NCBI RefSeq assembly: GCF_003144245.1
Contig: NW_020289975.1
Span: 2,003,496 to 2,067,495, forward strand
Origin: Jaminaea rosea
Lineage: Eukaryota > Basidiomycota > Exobasidiomycetes > Microstromatales
DNA: 64,000 bases
Direction of reading: 5' to 3'
Below the pieces are notes generated by a model. It ran no database searches. It saw only the letters and a program-made list of their open reading frames with translations, and had not been told where the DNA came from. This document shows, in pieces, positions 22,512-33,416 of this stretch (position 1 is its first letter; every line of letters starts with the position of its first letter). A program made the position numbers and the translations under genes.

Positions 22512-24151
22512 GCCGGCAAGCACATGAGCGGGCACCAACCGGTTCTGAGCGGAGCAGACTTGACTTCCTGCTACTCACTACCCTACCTGACAAATATCCA
22601 TCCATTGTCTCTGTCTCGCCGTTACGGTCTCGAACGATGCAGTGCGGCGAGCGCACACGAACCTTGCCTTCGATCCCCCACTCTCAACGAACGAATCTAT
22701 TCCTGTCCGCCCTGTACTTTACCCGATGTTCACATTTCGCGCGCGTAATCCAGCTGTTCTACTCTCTTTCTCGTGAGGTGTGGAATGGAGCACATCGACC
22801 TGATCAGCTGATCGAATAGGAGCTTGGGGAGAAAGGACGAAGCTTGCGGTGGAGCCAGGACGCTCAACGTTGGCGAATCTCACGGATTGCTGGGGATAGA
22901 GCTTCCTTGCCTGGTGCGTGACCCTGACTGTGGGCCTGGACCGGCGGCCAGGTAGTCAACCCAAACTCATGTGACACCCCCGTCCCTGGCAGGCAAGTTA
23001 CGGCTGGCTCATGCCACACTGCATCAGACATGAATAGTGGAGGAGACCCCAACAGCGTCTGGCCGATCCATTGACGTCTCACGTCTCACTTCCTCCTGGC
23101 CAATCGAGATTGCAGCTTAGCGACTGGCGTCACAGAGCGTTGATTTGATATTCATTGGGCCGTAGATAGCGCGTACGGTCCATATTGATTCGCATAGCGG
23201 GGGTGGTCAAAGCGCACAGCTGCCCAGTGACGGTGGCGACACGCGTGAAAAGGTGGGAGGGGACAGGGCGCTGGGCGTTCTTCTAACCACCGCCGCCGTG
23301 TCCAAGGCGTCGTCGACATCGTCTGTGCGAGGGACTAGTTGATCAGCTGGGGCGCCCACTCCGGTCCGGTTCAGTCCGAGCGTCGAATCGTTGTCCATCG
23401 TAGCCGGCGCAGCTCTGACAGCTCAAGCTCCGTTCGTGCGAGGCTGGCGATTCTGCTGTTTCAGCGTAACGAGGCGGCGGGCAGGCTTCCAAGTTTGGCT
23501 CCCTCCGGCTAAGCTTTGTCCTCCGCATCGCCGTCATTAGTCGAGGCAGGGGTTCCACGGCGGCAGAGCGGTGGCGCGCTAGTGTGGCAGGCCCGACAGC
23601 CAGCTCGCGTGGCCCTCGATCACGGACCTCTCCACTTTTTGCGAAGGCGAAATCCATGGGGCGGGCGGAGGTCGGGGCCAGCCCCAGCTCAACGCATCTC
23701 GTACTCGTCTCTGCACGACACACCACGTCGATGCCGACCGTCTGGCCGCCGAAGTGAATTGAATTTGGGCTAGAAGATGAGAGTCTGCGAGCAGGCGGCT
23801 GCGCACTCGGTGGCAACACAAGGTAGATGAATGGTGTCGAATCCAGGCAGTATCGAGACAGGATGTGAGCCGGAGAGCCCCTGGCGCCAAGTGCCCGCCA
23901 AAAGTTTTGAGCTCAAAGTCGAACGTCTCGACTGCGACTGTTGCTTCCGAAGGAAGGGGCAGAGCACGGCCGGTGGCTAGTGCGTGTGCGCTTGGACGCA
24001 CGGCTTTGCCGCGAATCGCCGACGAGAGAAAGCCATCCCCAATATATAATCATTCGCACCACACACGACCACTTTCCCTTCTTACCACGCCATCCCGTCA
24101 CTCCCTCACCACCCTTTCCCCCCTCCCTCCCCTGATCTCTCCACATACATT
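22512..24151. promoter_or_regulatory. Long upstream region of the OLE1 desaturase gene
   Basis: About 1.64 kb without a supported gene, longer than most gaps here. It ends in a pyrimidine-rich leader immediately before the desaturase ATG, with a TATA box listed separately. The length and TATA fit a strongly and variably expressed lipid gene, as known for OLE1 in other fungi. Short frames on both strands (for example 23343-23819 minus) show no domain and look random. Specific transcription-factor sites were not assigned. Confidence 0.5.
24043..24049 (+). promoter_or_regulatory. TATA box of the desaturase gene
   Basis: The heptamer TATATAA is about 103 bp upstream of the OLE1 ATG, followed by a C/T-rich leader lacking ATG codons. 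It is a clear TATA match in an otherwise GC-rich window, and position and strand fit a core promoter. No transcription start was measured. Confidence 0.6.
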
Positions 24152-25792
24152 ATGACTGCAACCACATTCGACCCATCGCAGATGGAGCACATGGAGCCTG
24201 GCTTGCGCACCCCTCCCGCCGACCAGCTCTCCCCACCTCCCTCTGACGCCTCAGACGATGAGCTGAGGCACCAGGCTGCCGTACCGTCAAGCGGCGGCAA
24301 GAAGAGGGTTCCCAACAAGTGGGAGAAGCAAGGCGAGAAGCATGCCGACTCCGCCATCCCCGACGACTATGTCACTCGCACCCTCGAGCGAGAGCCTCCT
24401 CTGCCACCCATTCAGTGGAAGAACATCTTCAGCGAGATCCAGTGGGTTTCCTTCATCGTCCTTACTTCCACTCCACTTCTCGCCCTCTACGGCATGTTCA
24501 CCACTCCTCTCCAGTGGAAGACGTTTGCGTGGTCCGTCGTCTACTACTTCTTTACTGGTCTCGGTATCACGGCTGGCTACCACCGCCTGTGGGCCCACCG
24601 TAGTTACACTGCTTCTCGCCCTCTCGAGTACTTCCTTGCCCTCATGGGCACTGGCGCTGTTCAAGGCTCTATTCACTGGTGGGCTCGTGGCCATCGTGCT
24701 CATCACCGCTACACCGACACCGACCTCGACCCCTACGGGGCTCACAACGGTCTCCTATGGTCGCATCTGGGCTGGATGATTGTCAAGCCTCGCCGCAAGC
24801 CCGGTGTTGCTGACATCTCGGACTTGCGCCGCCACCCTGTCATCAAGTTTCAGCACAAGTTCTACCTGCCTCTGATTGCCATCATGGGCTTCATCTTCCC
24901 CACCGTCGTTGCTGGTCTCGGATGGAATGACTGGCGCGGTGGATTCTTCTACGCCGCCGTCGCTCGCCTCGTCTTTGTCCACCACTCGACGTTCTGCGTC
25001 AATTCTCTCGCCCACTGGCTCGGCGAGGCTAGCTTCGACAACAAGATGACTCCTCGTGACCACTTCATTACCGCACTCGTCACGGTAGGTGAGGGCTACC
25101 ACAACTTCCATCACCAGTTCCCCATGGACTACCGCAATGCCATCAAATGGCACCAGTATGACCCTACCAAGTGGTTCATCGGTACCATGAAGGCTCTCGG
25201 CCTTGCATCGCACCTCAAGACGTTCCCCGACAACGAGATCAGGAAGGGTCAGCTTGCCATGCAGCTGCAGCACGCTCACGAAGTTCAGGAGAAGCTCGAA
25301 TTCCCCAAGAGCGCCAACGATCTGCCCGTCGTCTCGTGGGAGGAGTTCAAGGAGGAGTCGAAGAATCGTCCCCTCATCTGCGTCAGCGGCTTCATCCACG
25401 ATGTCTCGTCCTTCCTCGACGAGCACCCGGGCGGTCGTCACCTCCTCGCAGCCCGTCTCGGCCAGGATGCTACGTCGGCGTTCAACGGCGGTGTCTACGA
25501 CCACAGCAACGCAGCCCACAACCTTCTCTCGATGATGCGCGTTGGTGTCCTCGACGGTGGCTACCAGCTCGCTGAGCTCGAGAAGGTCGAGGGCGAGGTA
25601 GAGCAGACGGAGATCAAGTCGTCGCTCCTCAACGACCAGCTCAGGGGCGAGCTGACGCAGCGCAAGAACAAGAACATCTCGCCCAAGGCTGCCGCCTACG
25701 TCGTACCCGGTCAGGCCTATCACATCGACAAGCGCGCAGAGCTCAAGGCCAACGTGCGCGACACGTCTGGCCGAGTGGGCAGGATCTTCTGA
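24152..25792 (+). CDS. OLE1: Acyl-CoA delta-9 (stearoyl-CoA) desaturase with cytochrome b5 domain
   Basis: Introduces the C9 double bond into palmitoyl- and stearoyl-CoA in the endoplasmic reticulum. Single-exon frame of 546 residues. The three iron-binding His boxes are visible: HRLWAHR at 144-150, HRAHHR at 181-186 and HNFHH at 317-321, among hydrophobic membrane segments (about 95-140 and 240-280). A C-terminal cytochrome b5 domain supplies electrons, with the heme-binding HPGG at 425-428 and a second His in the following helix. This fused layout is diagnostic of fungal Ole1. The N-terminal ~75 residues are Pro/Ser-rich and cytosolic. The upstream region with a TATA box suggests regulated, strong transcription. 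Confidence 0.97.
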   Translation: MTATTFDPSQMEHMEPGLRTPPADQLSPPPSDASDDELRHQAAVPSSGGKKRVPNKWEKQGEKHADSAIPDDYVTRTLEREPPLPPIQWKNIFSEIQWVSFIVLTSTPLLALYGMFTTPLQWKTFAWSVVYYFFTGLGITAGYHRLWAHRSYTASRPLEYFLALMGTGAVQGSIHWWARGHRAHHRYTDTDLDPYGAHNGLLWSHLGWMIVKPRRKPGVADISDLRRHPVIKFQHKFYLPLIAIMGFIFPTVVAGLGWNDWRGGFFYAAVARLVFVHHSTFCVNSLAHWLGEASFDNKMTPRDHFITALVTVGEGYHNFHHQFPMDYRNAIKWHQYDPTKWFIGTMKALGLASHLKTFPDNEIRKGQLAMQLQHAHEVQEKLEFPKSANDLPVVSWEEFKEESKNRPLICVSGFIHDVSSFLDEHPGGRHLLAARLGQDATSAFNGGVYDHSNAAHNLLSMMRVGVLDGGYQLAELEKVEGEVEQTEIKSSLLNDQLRGELTQRKNKNISPKAAAYVVPGQAYHIDKRAELKANVRDTSGRVGRIF

Positions 25793-26365
25793 AGAGAAGG
25801 AAGCGCAAGCAAGAAGGAAAGAAGATAAGGCAAACCAAACCACCGCACCGCAATAGCACCCTAGCAACACACCGACGTCAGTCATCTCACTCTCTCGCAC
25901 ATACAAGACATACCAGGCTATCTTCGAGCAGCCATTCTCGTTTCGCACTATCCCATTCCACGCTCCGTATACGAATTCACGAACCTCACCGACTCGACTC
26001 TTCTTGGGCTTGTGTGCTGCGTCCATTGAGCGCCACCACCTGCTACTCCTCATCCCTCGATCCTCTTACGTCTCGTGTTCCGTAGGGGTTGTTCACCTGT
26101 CATGTATTCCTCTCCAAATAGAATCTCTCCTTTCGAAAGATCATCATGACGACGACGATGATGCTGCAGATTGTGTGTATAATTGTGTGAGAGATTTCAT
26201 GAGAGGATGATAGATGCGGAGCTGCGCTTGACGAGACGGAACGAGGTAGCCCTGGTTGCTGCTGGTCTGTCGTGCATTGACCGCCTTGGTTTTTCGTCCC
26301 TTGTTCCTTTACCTTGGATTGCATCCAGCTCCTGTTTGCTGGCTCACCGGCGGACGCTTTCCACG
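25793..26365. other. Intergenic, OLE1 3' region and SART3-like leader
   Basis: About 570 bases. An in-frame ATG at 26207 would extend the downstream protein by 53 residues, mostly hydrophobic and basic, and unlike the acidic N-terminus expected for the family. I therefore preferred 26366. No other feature seen. Confidence 0.4.
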
Positions 26366-29300
26366 ATGGACGAGGAGATGCAATCCAACACGTCACTGCC
26401 AGAGTCATCATCGGATGCTACTGCTCAGCCGCAAGCAGAGGCCGTCACCGACTCGAAATCGACCTCAACAACATCATCCAAGTCGTCTTTACTCTCCCCA
26501 TCCTCGTACACCAATTGGGTGCGCTCGACTCAGCGCAAGCTCATCATCGCTGCTACGCAGGGACAGAGGCCGCCTGAGACACTCGTTTCTAGCCTCGATG
26601 AAGCTCTCAATGCCAAGCGCAACGCTCTCGTTCTCAGCTCAAGGGAGTGGAATGTCTACCTCGCCGCTAGCATATGGCGCGCTTCGTCTTCTTCGTCTTC
26701 GTCTTCGTCTTCGTCTTCGTCTTCGTCTTCGCTCCTCTCCGACGTCGATGAGGTCAGAGCCATCATTGAGCTCCACGGCGAAGCCACTCGATCAACAAAT
26801 GGCTCAGCCCTCGATCTGTCGGCCTTTGTCACCTACACGGACCTCGTCCTCTCACTTCACTACGCCTTCGAAGAGGTCAAGTCACGCCCGACGAACTTTT
26901 GGCAAGACGACGAGGACTCGCAATGGACCGTAGAGGGTGAAGAGGACCTGCTGCAAGATTGGACAGGACTAAAAGATGGTCCCAAATTCCTCAACCTTCG
27001 CCACAAGGCGACCAAGTACGGCATCACCGTCGGCTACTCGGCGTCTACTCTCCCCTCGATTCTCACTCGCAGTCAGGCAAAAGCAGCAGCAGTCGAAGCC
27101 GCATGGGACTCGCTCCTTGGCGAAAGCAATGTCCGTGCTTTGATCAGGGAGGCAAACAGCCGTGCAGCCGGTGAGCTCAACTGGAGTCACCTCCTCTGGG
27201 ATTCGTACCGCGCCTTTGAGCTGCACCACCTTAAGCGGGCAAAGACGGCCGACCGCATCGAGTCAGTCAAGCAGCTTTTCCTCGCCAGGCTCAAGGTGCC
27301 CCATCGCACCCACGAGGCTACGGCTCAGGCCTTTTCCTCTTTTTTGTCCTCTTATCTGCCACCCGATGCCTATGAGTCCACTATGGCGTCGCTGCAGAGG
27401 GCCTATGGGGCTGCTAAGGCTACGTGGTCTTCTGTCGAGATTTTTGAAGATAAAGTGCGGGGTGCGAGCCCTGCGCTCGGGCTCAATGTTGATGAGCAAG
27501 CCTCTTGGCAAGCATGGCAGGCGTACCTGCGGGCAGCGGCATCTCGCCGCCACGCCGACGTTGACCTAGTGAGCGCCCTCTTCGAGCGCTGCCTCTCCTA
27601 CTTAGGCCTCCCTGAATCCCTCGCTACCGTCCAAGAGGGGCATGCCCCCAATTCACAAGGCGTAGCAGCAGTCAAGGCTGCCCGCCAAAAGCTTCCGAAA
27701 TCACAGCGGCAGGACGCTGAGCTAGCAGAGAGGCAAGCTCTGCGCCAGCGTCGAGCACAAAGAGAAGGGGTATGGTTCGACTACCTAGCCTTTTTGACCT
27801 CGCGTGGCGGTAACAAGGTATCGGCGACGCAGATCATCGAGGTATGCGACCGGGCGACGAGGACTCTGCCTGGGGCTGGCCTTCTCTGGGCCACGTACCT
27901 GCGCCAACTCGCTCATCATCAGCGGTCCAAGTCGCACATCGATGAGGTCTTCAGCCGCGCTTTCGACGGGGGTCAGTGTTCTGAGGAGGATAAGGAGAAG
28001 GCGCGGGACGAGCCGGAAGACATCAAGGGATCAATGGTGGAGCTTTTCGCTGGACGAATCGATGCAGAGCGTCAGCTCCTTGCCCTTGATTTGGCAACGC
28101 AGCAAGGCCTGGAACTCTCAGAGGCACTCATCCAGCTACCCAAGGACCCGAATGCCTTCACCGAGATCTTTGCCATGATCGACTGGGCACTTCAGCTTCC
28201 CGCAGGTGAGCGATCCGCAGCCTCCCTCGACAAGGGCTTGCGACTGCACCGCCTGGCCTCATCATGGGCCGAAGCCGCTGGCCCTGAGATGGCCCAGCTT
28301 GCAGACTCGATTTGGGAGAACGCGCTCACGCAGCAGCCTACAAATGCAGAAGTATGGCTGCAGTCCGCTCTCTACCATATCCGGATTGGCAATCTGAGCA
28401 AGGCTCGCTCCCTCTTCCGGCAGGGGACGGGACGGGGCAAGATATCGGACACGACGCAGCTCCTTGAAGCTTGGGCGAGGTTCGAGGCCATGTATGGGTC
28501 AGGAGACGATGTTTTGCGTGCGGAAGAGAGGGCGCGAAGGCACAAGGAGAAGCAATGGGAGCAGTGGGCACAGTATGCTCAAGCCCAGCAGGAGCAGTAT
28601 CTCAATTACACGTCTGCTGCTGCCGGTAGCAGTGGTGGAGCAATGGACGTAGATGGTGGAACTGGTGAGGCAGCTGATGAGAGTGGCACATTTGCCACGG
28701 GCAAGCGCAAGGCGTCGAACAGCGTCGCGGCTGAGCCATCTGCATCGTCGTCATCATCCATGGCCATCGACACGGCCGCGGGCCACACCCTGCCCAACCC
28801 AATCAACGGCGCCGAGTCCTCCAAAAAGGGCAAAGGAGGCGACGCCTCTCAACCCACACGAGATCGTGAGAATAGCTCTATCCTCGTATCCAGCCTACCC
28901 CATGATGCGAGCATGGCAGACTTACAGCGTCTCTTCGCCGAGTGCGGGGCCATACGCGAAATCAGCGACCCCGTCGCTATCCCTGGAACTAACACCGCAG
29001 CGGGAGTGGTGGAATTCATGGATCGATCCTCAATCCCTGCTGCGCGCACGAAGGACAAAAAGCGCCTGCGTGGGGAGGAGATCACCGTCAGCTTGGGGTG
29101 GGAGTGCACGCTCTACGTGACCAATTTCCCCGCCTCGCACGACGATGCTGCCATCCGCTCGCTCTTTGGTAACTATGGGGCAGTGTACGACGTCCGTTGG
29201 CCGAGCAAGCGCTTCGATTCTTCCCGCCGCTTCTGCTATGTGCAATTCACGAACCCAGCAGCCGCAAAAGAGGCGCAAGGAGCGCTCCACCAGCATCAGC

Positions 29301-30292
29301 TCAACGGCGCGGAGGGCGCGTTGCAAGTCCACCTATCAGACCCTGCTCGCCGCAAGCAGCGCACCGACGCTCATGCTAACGAGCGCGAAGTCTTTGCGCT
29401 AGGCATCCCACGTAACTGCTCGCGGGAGGAGGTCTTGACCTTCTTCCAATCCCTGGGCGGGACGGTTGAAGGCTTGAGGCTGCCGGAGAGCTCCCGCTCT
29501 AATCGTCTCAAAGGTGTGGCGTTTGTCGACTACCGCACCGAGCTCGAAGCCCGACAGGCGGTTGCGGAACTGAATGAGCGACTTTTGAGGGGGAAGGCAG
29601 TAAAGGTGCAAATGGCAGATGCGGAGCACCAGAGCTCACACGGAGGGAGGGCGAACAGCGCTGGTGCTGGAGGAGGTGGCGGAGGCGAGAGTGGCGGTTT
29701 CGCCTCTCGTGCGGTTAAAGTGCGCAACCTTCCCCTCGAAGCTCAGGAGCCCCTCGTCCAGCAGCTGTTCGAGCGCCTAGCCGGAGGGTCAAGCAGCGTC
29801 AAGAAGGTCGAGTGGACACCTTCCTCCTCTTCTTCCTCGGCGCCTTCCGCCATCGTTGAGCTCGCAGACACAGCGACCGCAGGCAAAGTGGTCCTATTAG
29901 GGGAGAGTGGGCAGGCTATATACATTCATCCCACGGACGCCGCAAGACGGCAGCATGTCCTGAGCGTACAGCCGCTCGAGAGGGGGGCTGCCGCGGCGGT
30001 GATTCGGTCGCCCTCGCCTGGCTCTGCATCGGGCTCGACGAGCGCTGCAGCGCCTACAGCATTTGTGCCTCGACGCACTGGCGGGGGTAGAGGAAGGGGA
30101 GCGAGAGGAAGGGGAGGGCTTGGCTTCGTGCCGCCTAGGTCTGCGGCGGGTGAGCAGAAGCAGCCTCCCGCCGGGAGCAACGCGACGAGTAGCAGCGGGA
30201 TGGACGTCGATGAAGGTAGCAGCGGCAGCGGCGAGAGGAAGGGCCAGGACGCTTTCAGGGCTATGTTGGCTGGCGGGGGAGCAGCCAAGTAA
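26366..30292 (+). CDS. SART3/Prp24-type U4/U6 snRNP recycling factor
   Basis: Single-exon frame of about 1308 residues. The N-terminal two-thirds contain half-TPR (HAT) repeats with spaced Trp/aromatic residues (for example SREWNVYLAASIW, EGVWFDYLAFL, AEVWLQSALYHIR). These are followed by RNA-recognition motifs: RRM1 about 833-908, RRM2 about 913-990 (LYVTNFP ... RFCYVQF), RRM3 about 1007-1085 (KGVAFVDY) and a degenerate fourth about 1112-1180. The C-terminus has a GRGRG-rich stretch and ends near GQDAFRAML, resembling the LSm-binding motif of Prp24/SART3. Such proteins anneal U4 and U6 snRNAs after splicing. A hexanucleotide repeat encodes a poly-Ser run at about residues 108-123. Start chosen at MDEEM because the acidic N-terminus fits the family. 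HAT repeats plus RRMs make an alternative identity unlikely. Confidence 0.88.
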   Translation: MDEEMQSNTSLPESSSDATAQPQAEAVTDSKSTSTTSSKSSLLSPSSYTNWVRSTQRKLIIAATQGQRPPETLVSSLDEALNAKRNALVLSSREWNVYLAASIWRASSSSSSSSSSSSSSSSLLSDVDEVRAIIELHGEATRSTNGSALDLSAFVTYTDLVLSLHYAFEEVKSRPTNFWQDDEDSQWTVEGEEDLLQDWTGLKDGPKFLNLRHKATKYGITVGYSASTLPSILTRSQAKAAAVEAAWDSLLGESNVRALIREANSRAAGELNWSHLLWDSYRAFELHHLKRAKTADRIESVKQLFLARLKVPHRTHEATAQAFSSFLSSYLPPDAYESTMASLQRAYGAAKATWSSVEIFEDKVRGASPALGLNVDEQASWQAWQAYLRAAASRRHADVDLVSALFERCLSYLGLPESLATVQEGHAPNSQGVAAVKAARQKLPKSQRQDAELAERQALRQRRAQREGVWFDYLAFLTSRGGNKVSATQIIEVCDRATRTLPGAGLLWATYLRQLAHHQRSKSHIDEVFSRAFDGGQCSEEDKEKARDEPEDIKGSMVELFAGRIDAERQLLALDLATQQGLELSEALIQLPKDPNAFTEIFAMIDWALQLPAGERSAASLDKGLRLHRLASSWAEAAGPEMAQLADSIWENALTQQPTNAEVWLQSALYHIRIGNLSKARSLFRQGTGRGKISDTTQLLEAWARFEAMYGSGDDVLRAEERARRHKEKQWEQWAQYAQAQQEQYLNYTSAAAGSSGGAMDVDGGTGEAADESGTFATGKRKASNSVAAEPSASSSSSMAIDTAAGHTLPNPINGAESSKKGKGGDASQPTRDRENSSILVSSLPHDASMADLQRLFAECGAIREISDPVAIPGTNTAAGVVEFMDRSSIPAARTKDKKRLRGEEITVSLGWECTLYVTNFPASHDDAAIRSLFGNYGAVYDVRWPSKRFDSSRRFCYVQFTNPAAAKEAQGALHQHQLNGAEGALQVHLSDPARRKQRTDAHANEREVFALGIPRNCSREEVLTFFQSLGGTVEGLRLPESSRSNRLKGVAFVDYRTELEARQAVAELNERLLRGKAVKVQMADAEHQSSHGGRANSAGAGGGGGGESGGFASRAVKVRNLPLEAQEPLVQQLFERLAGGSSSVKKVEWTPSSSSSSAPSAIVELADTATAGKVVLLGESGQAIYIHPTDAARRQHVLSVQPLERGAAAAVIRSPSPGSASGSTSAAAPTAFVPRRTGGGRGRGARGRGGLGFVPPRSAAGEQKQPPAGSNATSSSGMDVDEGSSGSGERKGQDAFRAMLAGGGAAK
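26691..26731 (+). repeat. (TCTTCG)n microsatellite encoding poly-Ser
   Basis: About seven near-perfect hexamers inside the SART3-like gene encode an uninterrupted Ser run. Hexamer length keeps the reading frame if copies are gained or lost, so copy number may vary between strains. Confidence 0.85.
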
Positions 30293-30342
30293 GGTGATCA
30301 GAAAGGCAGAGAGCAGCCAAGTAAGGTGATCAGAAAGGCAGA
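30279..30342 (+). repeat. 32-bp perfect tandem duplication across a stop codon
   Basis: Bases 30279-30310 and 30311-30342 are identical. The unit begins GAGCAGCCAAGTAAGG and includes the last codons and TAA stop of the SART3-like gene, so the second copy lies in its 3' untranslated region. It looks like a recent replication-slippage duplication and does not change the protein. Confidence 0.9.
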
Positions 30343-30781
30343 GTCAGCAGCACTTTTTCGTGAGCGAGATTTTCTTTGCCGGTCTCGCTCAATCATTGCC
30401 ACAGCTTGCTATCTCGAAATTGTGTGGAGAGGTGGTCGTGCGTGGATTCGCGGGATCGAGAAGGTGGAGTGAGGATTGGCGAATGAATGATAGAGGTACA
30501 GATACAGATGAACAAATGAGATGTCAAGGATGGCCAAAAGTCCTCGAAAGGATAGGGAGAACAGAGCGACACAGTCTCTGCTTTGGGATTTCTTGTCGTC
30601 TGAGCCGCTAAGACTGTAGAGTCTTCAGAGGACTGGGAGAACGAGGAGAGACCGCCGAGTGGTCGAGTCAGTCTTTGAGCGCTTGACGATGCTCCTTTGC
30701 TGGCCAGCTTCTGGACTTCCTGGTGAGATCTTGAGCGGGCGTATGGTATCGCCGGGTGCTTCCTTCTTCTGTACGCACCTC
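30343..30781. other. Convergent intergenic region
   Basis: About 440 bases between convergent stops of the SART3-like and RING genes. Nothing coding is supported. A-rich patches around 30500 could serve polyadenylation, but no specific signal was assigned. Confidence 0.35.
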
Positions 30782-33103
30782 TCAGTAGTATTCGTCATCT
30801 TCCTCTTCTTCATCGTAGTTGTACCGGGAACCAGTGCCACGTCGAGGCTGTTCATACATTGCGCTCATTCTAGCTCTGGCCTGCGCCATGTCATCGTCGC
30901 TGTCCTGTTCCTCGTCGCTGTCAGTCACCACCGTAGGGCGACGTGCGTGCCTCCCACTGGCACGGCCAGCAACCGCACCGTGACTCCTGTAGCTGGTTGG
31001 TCTTCCGTGACCCACGCCACTGCTTGCCCCGTCCTCGTCCCCTTCCCCGTCCCCGTCCTCGCCCCCATCCTCGTCCTCATCCTCCTCTGCTGCGCTGACG
31101 ATCTCGTCTTCTCCCTCACTCTCGTCGTCGTCGTCATTGAAGGAGACCTGCACCGCAACCCTGCGACGTCCACTTGGACCGCTGTTACTGCCACTTGAGC
31201 CACGATGCCCATCGAGCATTGTGTTGACATTAGCCTCATCTCCCTCTTCCTCATCGTCGTCGTCGGGGACGGTAAGACGTCGCTGAGAGCCACGGTGGTG
31301 CCTTGGAGCTGTGCGGTGCGAGTAAGACTGCGAGCTCTGGATCGAGGACGAGGAGCCAGAGGCAGCGGATACATTGTCGTCGTGGTCGTCATCGGAGTCA
31401 AAGTTTTCCTCGTCGTCCGAGTAGCCATAGCGCCGGCGACTTGAAGCTGAGGGACCGCCATAATGATGGGCGTACGAGTGCTCATGGCCCACAAGTTCGA
31501 GACCATCTTCGCTTTCGTCGGAGCCTGCGCTGTGCTCTGTGCCCATGACGGACCCATCTGCATCGCTGACGATAAAGGATCCCATCTCTGCCTCCTCATC
31601 GTCCTCATCCTCGTCGTGATGTCCGCCGTACGCATTGTCGAGGCGATACCCATTCGCAATCCTCTCAAGCACCTCTCCAACCTCACTCTCCCCGCTCTCG
31701 TCCTCATCTCCCGCCCCCTCACTTGAATAATCGTCATACCCCAAGCCATCAATGTCTTCATCTTCACCATCGTCGGTCATCGTGTACGCACGGTGGCAAT
31801 TCTGGCATTCGCCCCATGCAATCTCCCCCGTGCAGTACCCACAACGCCAGATGAGATCTCCTTCGTCAAAGATGCGCTCGCGGGGTCCATTGATGTCAAA
31901 GATGGGAGACCAGAGGTCTTCACCAGACGCGAGGTCCTCGCCACGGAATTTGGCCTCTTCGTCTGGTGTGCGGATGACGACTGCGCCCAGGTGGTGATGA
32001 TGATGGTCGTCGCCTGCGCCGGAGCCGGCCATGTGGCCAAGCATGTGAGATTGGTGCAATCGGTCCACCATTCCCTTGACGGCCCAGATCTCGGCGGGTG
32101 GTCCTACAACTTTGGTTCGGCAGTGGGGGCAAATCTTTTTGCGGCGATGAGTAGCTTGCTGTTCGAGCCTTTGACGTTGCTCCGCGTCGTAGAAGGAAGG
32201 GATGGGATCCTCGTCGGGGAGTGGGCGCTTGAACCAGTCGATGAGGCAGCGGGCGCAGAATGAGTGACCACACGGGGTGAGGACGTGAGGACGCCAAGAA
32301 AGCTCGAGGCAGATGGTGCATGTGGCTTGGTTGTGTAGATAGGAGAGGGAAGAGCTCTGCGCTGCGATGACTTCGTTCTGAGTGCGCAATGGATTAGAGA
32401 GGAGGTCAGATGGAGGTGGTCAAGCCGGCGAAGAGACTGGATGGGGAGCTCGATGGCTCACCTTGAATCGCATCTCGTTACGCAATCTCGTCAACTCGGC
32501 GTCGGCGTCGGACCGTGCCTTGCGAGCGTCGGCGAGAGACTTCTCTAATTGCTTGTATGCGGCTTGCGATGCCGCGCTTGCCGGGACGACAGCTTCGTCT
32601 TGCGAGGCCTGGGTATCTTGCTCCTCATCAAGACGGTACTCTTGTCTCTCCTTGTCCTGTGCCATCATACGTGCTCGTACGCCACCCATGATTGGCACAG
32701 CATGAGTTGCCTGCTGCTGGGTAGGTAAGGTCTCTTGAAGTTGAACGCTCGATCCTTTCTTCTTGCGTCTCTTATGAGGAGGCGTGGCCGAAGTGGCGAT
32801 GAGAGGGGGCTTTCCCTCATCGCTACTAGAGCTACTGGGCGATGCATCATTCAAGCTGATAGGAGACTTAGAAGAGGTCGCGATTGGCTGCGCTTCACCG
32901 CCATGATCATCGTCGAAGAGGCCATTTAGCCCAGAGGGCTTGATCTCGGGTGCGGCAGGAGGAAGAGGAGGCTGAGGCTGGGATGGTTGAATTGAGGCGT
33001 TTGAGGATGTTGGAAACCGGTTCCGATTGCCTCTCCTACGCTGCCGTTTTTTGTCTTGAGTCGCAGACGAGCTTGCAGCCCGCCGGCTCTCGATGTCGTC
33101 CAT
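30782..33103 (-). CDS. RING-finger E3 ubiquitin ligase with acidic tail
   Basis: Two exons, 33103-32462 and 32377-30782, joined in phase 0 by an 84-nt GTGAGC/CAG intron; about 745 residues. Residues 1-170 are basic and Ser-rich with likely nuclear signals (KRQRRRGNRNR, PHKRRKKK). A coiled coil lies at about 185-230. A C3HC4 RING follows directly: CTICLEL, then PCGHSFCARCLIDW, a loop of about 35 residues, and CPHC. This is followed by a His-rich run and a small CxxC/CxxC knuckle (CGYCTGEIAWGECQNC), possibly a second zinc site. The last ~300 residues are very acidic (Asp/Glu/Ser) with Tyr at the end. RING plus coiled coil indicates an E3 ligase; the substrate is unknown. The gene diverges from SUB2 across 313 bp. 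Confidence 0.85.
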
Positions 33104-33416
33104 GGTGGGTAATGATGGTAGGGAGCCAAGCCACCAAAGTGTGAATTGGACCTGACCTGCATGAGGTTGCGAGGACGCGCCTCTCTCCGCTTGCCACGCG
33201 AGCGACCATGGATGCGATGCTCTCAATGCCACGCGACGACGAGGTAGCAGCCTGACGTTCCTCGACCGCGACGACGTCGCCGGCACACATCCTTGATTCC
33301 TCGTCGTCACTTGCCATTCTCTTCCTCGACCTGATCCTCGTCAGCGCCAACGACTGTGACATCTGAACAGACTATCTCCCCACTACCGCATCTATTCGCA
33401 ACTCTCAAAGATCATC
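33104..33416. promoter_or_regulatory. Bidirectional promoter between RING ligase and SUB2
   Basis: Only 313 bp separate the two divergent ATGs, so both promoters must lie here. No TATA box was seen. Function is inferred from position. Confidence 0.5.

Noticed and set aside
24755-26053. 432-codon open frame on the minus strand opposite OLE1
   Set aside because: It lies antisense to a certain gene with strong codon bias, which suppresses antisense stops. The translated sequence is Val/Leu/Glu-rich without any domain.
26207-26365. Upstream in-frame ATG of the SART3-like gene
   Set aside because: It adds 53 hydrophobic and basic residues unlike the acidic family N-terminus; probably leader sequence.
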